Positions 59,990 to 64,000 of a stretch of DNA of 64,000 nt are shown piece after piece. This DNA comes from Amorphophallus konjac (lineage: Eukaryota > Streptophyta > Magnoliopsida > Alismatales > Araceae). The DNA is taken from contig CM040121.1 of NCBI GenBank assembly GCA_022559845.1, positions 345,252,243 to 345,316,242 on the forward strand, in the 5' to 3' direction. Below the pieces are notes generated by a model, which saw nothing but the letters and a program-made list of their open reading frames with translations, was not told the DNA's origin and made no database searches. The position numbers and the translations under genes are program-made. Within the stretch, counting starts at the first letter, position 1. Every line of letters starts with the position of its first letter.

Positions 59990-60003
59990 TAAATAGGGGC
60001 GGG
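59990..60003 (+). other. Tekay-B polypurine tract
   Basis: Purine-rich AAATAGGGGCGGG immediately before the 3' LTR start TGTAGCACC at 60004. It has two pyrimidine interruptions. Confidence 0.7.
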
Positions 60004-63000
60004 TGTAGCACCCCGTATAAATTTTTTTTTATTATTATCAATATTTTTCAAATAAAAATAAAATAAAATAAAATAATATTAGATAAACTATTTAGGTAGT
60101 TTATGTAAGAAGTAGGAACATGAAGTTATCATATGTAAAGGTTATTCACTTAACAAGTGGCTTCCTAGTGTAGTTGGTTAAGTAGCTTGCCTTCCAATCC
60201 AATGACCAGGGTTCAAATCTTAGCATCCACCATGTATCTACCCTTTTTGCCAAATAATTATATGATATAAGCTAATCTTGCACTTACGAATTGGGGCATG
60301 GGTTAGATGTCCAAACAATTGTCTCTTATCTCTCCAGCCTATCTCTTATCTCTCCAGCCTGTACAAGCTGTAAAGACTCATTATTTCAGATCTTGTCCCC
60401 TATCCGTTCATACTAGACTCTATAACATCCCCTTTTGCTACCCCCATTCCCATTCTAGGCTAGCTGAGGTTGAGGCAAAGCTTTGCTAGAGGGGTTCTGC
60501 TGCTACGAACTTCACAGAGGTAGGTGTTCTCAACTTTTAACTAAATTAGTAGCTAATCTAGGATGATTAGTCTAGGCCTTTAGTACTAGGCTCATTTCCA
60601 TGCGATTTTAGTGTTTTTAAAGCATGTGTTGACTTAAGTCTAAGATGATTAGTATGCCTTAGCTTCACACCTAAGATAATTAGCACGTATTAACTTTATA
60701 CCCAGAATAATTAGCAAGTATTAACAAGTATTAGTCTCATATCTAGAATGATTAACATGTGTTGGCTTAAATCTAGGATGATTAGCATGCATTAGCTTCA
60801 TACTTGAAATGATTAGCATGTATTAGCTTTATATCTAAAATAATTAGCAAGTATTAGTAAGTATTAACAAGTATTAGTAAGTATTAGTCTCATACCTAGA
60901 ATAATTAGTATGTGTTAGCTTAAATCTAGGACGATTACTATGTATTAGCTAATATCTATATTTGATATAGTTCATGCTTTAGTAAAGTGCCTGTCATTTG
61001 TCAATTTCTGTGAAACTAAAACCACCATGTTAAAAATGTTATATAAGAGAAACTAAAGCCTGAAAATAGTGAAAGAAGAAATTGTAGTCAAGAGGATGAA
61101 AAATGTGGAAAAAGACCAAGTTGAAAGAGGCCAAGTGGAAAAGGACCCAGTTGAAAGCACAATGAAATGATATTGAAAATATAGGGTTATAAGAAGGAGA
61201 ATAATGAAAAATCTAGAGAGAATGAGAATGTGTGCAAGAAGAGAAAGTCGTAGATTGGAAGGTTAGGAAGAAGTTTCATGATGAGTGCAGAGAGAGAAAA
61301 TGAGAGGAAGAAGGTGAAAAATGTGAAAAAACGAGATCTATAGGCGTAGGTGAACAGTTACTGAGTAAAAAATCAGAACCATAGAAAATTAATTATAACT
61401 TAAAAACTAAGAAGAATTGGAGGATATGGTAAAATAAGAAAATCTGTATCTACAAGAGGGGAAGAACTTTTGTGAAGAACTCAGAGTGAAAGGAGGATTG
61501 GAAGGGCATGAAAACTAGGGAACAAAACTGATGAGTCGACTCTGCCTGATGGATGAGTTGACGCAGTACTGTTCATATGAACTGATGAGTCAACCTTGTG
61601 AGCTGGAAATTGAACTGATGAGTCGACGCAGCCTGATGGATGAGTTGACGCAGTACTGTTCATATGAACTGATGAGTCAACCCTGTGAGCTGAAAATTGA
61701 ACTGATGAGTGGACACAGCCTGATGGATGAGTTGACGCAGTACTGTTCATATGAACTGATGAGTCAACCCTGTGAGCTGGAAATTGAACTGATGAGTCGA
61801 CGCAGCCTGATGGATGAGTTGACGCAGTACTGTTCATATGAACTGATGAGTCAACCCTGTGAGCTAGAAATTGAAGTGATGAGTCGACGCAGCCTGATGG
61901 ATGAGTTGACGCAGTACTGTTCATATGAACTGATGAGTCAACCCTGTGAGCTGGAAATTGAACTGATGAGTCGACGCAGCCTGATGGATGAGTTGACGCA
62001 GTACTGTTCATATGAACTGATGAGTCGACCCTGCCTCTGAAAATGAACTGGTGAGTCGACCCTACCTATGAAAATGAACTGATGAGTCGACCCTGCCAAC
62101 AGATTTGAACTAATGAGTCGACCCTGCCAATGAAAATGAACTGATGAGTTGACGCGGTGAACTGATGAGTTGACGCGGTGAACTGATGAGTTGACACGGT
62201 GAACTGATGAGTTGACGCGATGAGCTGATGAGTTGACGCAATGAACTATTGAGTCGACCCAGCTAGCTCATTACGTTAACGTGATCATTAGGCTTTCACT
62301 TTTGCCATCTCCACTGATAGATGGCAGCCGGAGAGGTGATTTTTAACTCCTGACAGGGTCCTCTGAACCCTGTATAATTCCCAGGAAGGGCATCCCACAG
62401 TAAGGATGTCATTTCTAAAATTGTCAGGTGGCCCATAAGGCACCTCTCTTATCTAGTTTTTCCGTGTATCAAACGTTACTGGTTTCCACTCCTAGTTCAT
62501 CCCTACACATCAATGCGCCCTTGGATTCCATTCCATAATTCCACCTTATATATCATACTGGTCAAACCTTGAAATTTCACATTGGGAGAGTGGATGTCAA
62601 CATACATGATAAATGCTGTGCATATAGGGCCCGGTCTGGTCCTGGGGGGAGCACCCGAAGGTACTTGTGCCCATGGGAGTTTATTGACCACGGTGTTTGG
62701 CATTGCACCGAAGTACTTGCTTGCTAGACTTTAGACATTCCCCTCATTCTCATGATATTACTTGATTGATTGACTTGAGACCCGCAAAAGGGTAAAAGTA
62801 CTTACTTGAATGCATTATAAATAGCCAATTCCAATTATACACTTGAAACTACTTTGCTTACTATTACTAGTTTGAATAACATGTTTCTACTCAGTTACTA
62901 GCTTGAATAACATGTTGCTATTCAGTTATCACTGACTTGATATCATTTACTATCACTTGCCACTGCTGCTTGAAATTGTGAAATCTATATACTCTCACTT

Positions 63001-63537
63001 TCTACTTCCGTCGATTTTACAATTCTTTGATATCTATCTGTCTGCATGCATAGGTTACGTACATTAAATGAATGTGTAATTCACTTAAAGCATGTTAAAA
63101 TTTAAGATGTAAATCCTACTGAGCGATTCGCTCATCTAGTTGTTTTCTAACCTTTCCAGGAAATTCAGATATCAGCCAGAACTCGGAAGGGAATGAGTCG
63201 GAGTGATGAGTGTAAAAATAGAGTTATCTTGTTATCTTGTAAATTGTACTTGTGTAAATGGTGTTATTGTAATTTCATTTATGTCAGTCATATCAAGTTA
63301 TGTCAGACGTCAGCTGTGTTAGTCCAATAATTGTAATAAGGGCTTGAAGCCTAGTAGTTGGACTTGGATATGTATGTAATTGTCATTGGGTTAGTTGTAT
63401 CAATTGTCAGCTCATCCTAATTGTATTAACTTCGAGTTAAATCCTAGTCAATTGCGCACTCTGATATTTACAGGATTGACACGATCTATATAGACGCGTC
63501 ACGCCTCCGGGTAATCTTCCACGCTCGGGGCGTGACA
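60004..63537 (+). repeat. Tekay-B 3' LTR
   Basis: 3534 bp, TG...CA, followed by the TGTAA duplication. It carries the tRNA-like sequence (60157-60230) and a minisatellite (61525-62262) with one more 87-bp unit than the 5' LTR. Confidence 0.9.
61525..62262. repeat. 87-bp minisatellite (3' LTR copy)
   Basis: Same unit as at 53399-54047, with six rather than five full 87-bp repeats and a few private substitutions. Confidence 0.9.
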
Positions 63538-64000
63538 TGTAACGCCTCAAGAGTGGACCGTTACACAACCTTATCCACTAAAAGATAAGATCAACAGATG
63601 AAGAAGGTTGTAGAATAGGACTCTGTAGAATGTAACGGTCATAAGTAGGTGCATCAGAATATTGTAACGGTCGCACGATAAGCCGTCACACCTAATGGAT
63701 CAGATAAGGGATAAGCTTTGGAAGAAGCCATGGACTTTAGGACTCTGAGATGATGTAACGGTCAAAGATAGGGGCGTTAGAACACTGAGACGCTCCAGGA
63801 ATGGACCGTTAGAGACAAGGGAGTGCAAAATAAAAATGAAGGTTTGCTAAGCTTCGTTCAGCGAGAAAGAAATGAGGAACTAGACCTAACCTAGGAGAAA
63901 TGACCCATGAAATAAACCTCAAATTGACCAAGATGGCCCAATAAGAGTGAACAACTAGGAGCATCATTTAAAATGAATAGGGAGATGACCCAACTTATTG

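Larger units (their letters stand above)
51887..63537 (+). mobile_element. Tekay-B: second Tekay-type chromovirus
   Basis: A complete element in the Tat-2 5' LTR. Target duplications are TGTAG (51882-51886) and TGTAA (63538-63542), one mismatch. The LTRs are 3434 and 3534 bp, much of the difference being one 87-bp minisatellite unit. An initiator-Met primer-binding site and one gag-pol frame with chromodomain are present. Its protein is close to Tekay-A but its LTR sequence is largely different. Confidence 0.9.
15076..64000 (-). mobile_element. Tat-2: near-complete Tat/Ogre-type Ty3/gypsy element with nested insertions
   Basis: Minus orientation: 5' LTR 64000+ to 50631, primer-binding site 50622-50605, gag, protease, pol with two RNase H domains, antisense cargo genes, polypurine tract 16821-16809, and 3' LTR 16808-15076. 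Dual RNase H, a G-patch after protease, and great length are Tat-lineage traits. The last bases of the window match LTR position 16787, so only about 21 bp of the element lie outside. Removing Tekay-A, Tekay-B and the gag solo LTR leaves about 23 kb. Its own target duplication cannot be tested. Confidence 0.85.
50631..64000 (-). repeat. Tat-2 5' LTR, interrupted by Tekay-B, cut by window edge
   Basis: 50631-51886 plus 63538-64000 align to the 3' LTR 15076-16787. With the roughly 21 bp missing outside, the intact length is about 1735 bp against 1733 for the 3' LTR. TATAAATAG is at 51630-51638. It shows the same inverted repeats as the 3' LTR, for example ACGGTCGCACGATAAGCCGT near 63668. Confidence 0.85.

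Noticed and set aside
61481..62040. Open frames of 169-176 codons on both strands over the minisatellite
   Set aside because: The 87-bp period is a multiple of three, so any stop-free unit gives long open frames in several frames. There is no initiation context or domain, and it lies inside an LTR.

Overview
This window looks like nuclear DNA from a large, repeat-rich flowering-plant genome, probably a eudicot (a low-confidence guess). I found no ordinary host gene. Almost all of it is LTR retrotransposons nested in one another: one Sirevirus-type Ty1/copia element, two large Ty3/gypsy elements of the Tat/Ogre lineage (Tat-1 and Tat-2), two Tekay-type chromoviruses (Tekay-A and Tekay-B) and two solo LTRs.

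Layout. 1-5303 is a minus-strand Sirevirus cut by the left edge: pol, gag, primer-binding site and LTR. 5304 to about 13820 is the 3' part of Tat-1 (plus strand). It carries two antisense spliced genes, a DUF7745-like gene and a plant-mobile-domain (PMD) gene, then a polypurine tract and the 3' LTR from 12080. 13821-15075 is unassigned DNA full of short inverted repeats. From 15076 past the right edge runs Tat-2 on the minus strand. Its 3' LTR is 15076-16808. Next come the same two cargo genes (plus strand, antisense to the element), pol 39407-42904, protease/G-patch 43158-44873, a gag split by a solo LTR (46353-48629), and the 5' LTR beginning at 50631. Tekay-A (21360-35903) sits between the two cargo genes and has a 3.2 kb solo LTR inside its own 5' LTR. 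Tekay-B (51887-63537) sits inside the 5' LTR of Tat-2. Target-site duplications and LTR lengths support this nesting. Tat-2 without its insertions is about 23 kb, normal for the lineage.

Decay. All Ty3/gypsy coding regions carry in-frame stops, mostly CGA to TGA, CAG to TAG or TGG to TAG/TGA, as expected from deamination of methylated cytosine. The Sirevirus is the most intact element, and the Tat-1 cargo genes are far less damaged than those in Tat-2.

Most unusual signal. Dozens of 19-20 bp inverted repeats with the form ACGGNNN-N5-NNNCCGT occur as pairs whose starts are 30-33 bp apart. They lie in Tat LTRs, the Tat leader, the promoters and first intron of the cargo genes, and the Tekay-A LTR. 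In one array (9945-10306) the arm sequences change from copy to copy while staying complementary. The 3.2 kb solo LTR and the Sirevirus carry analogous arrays built from unrelated sequence. Several arrays lie upstream of recognisable TATAAATAG boxes, which suggests a shared cis-regulatory architecture in the retroelements of this genome. That function is inference; the symmetry and spacing are read directly from the sequence.
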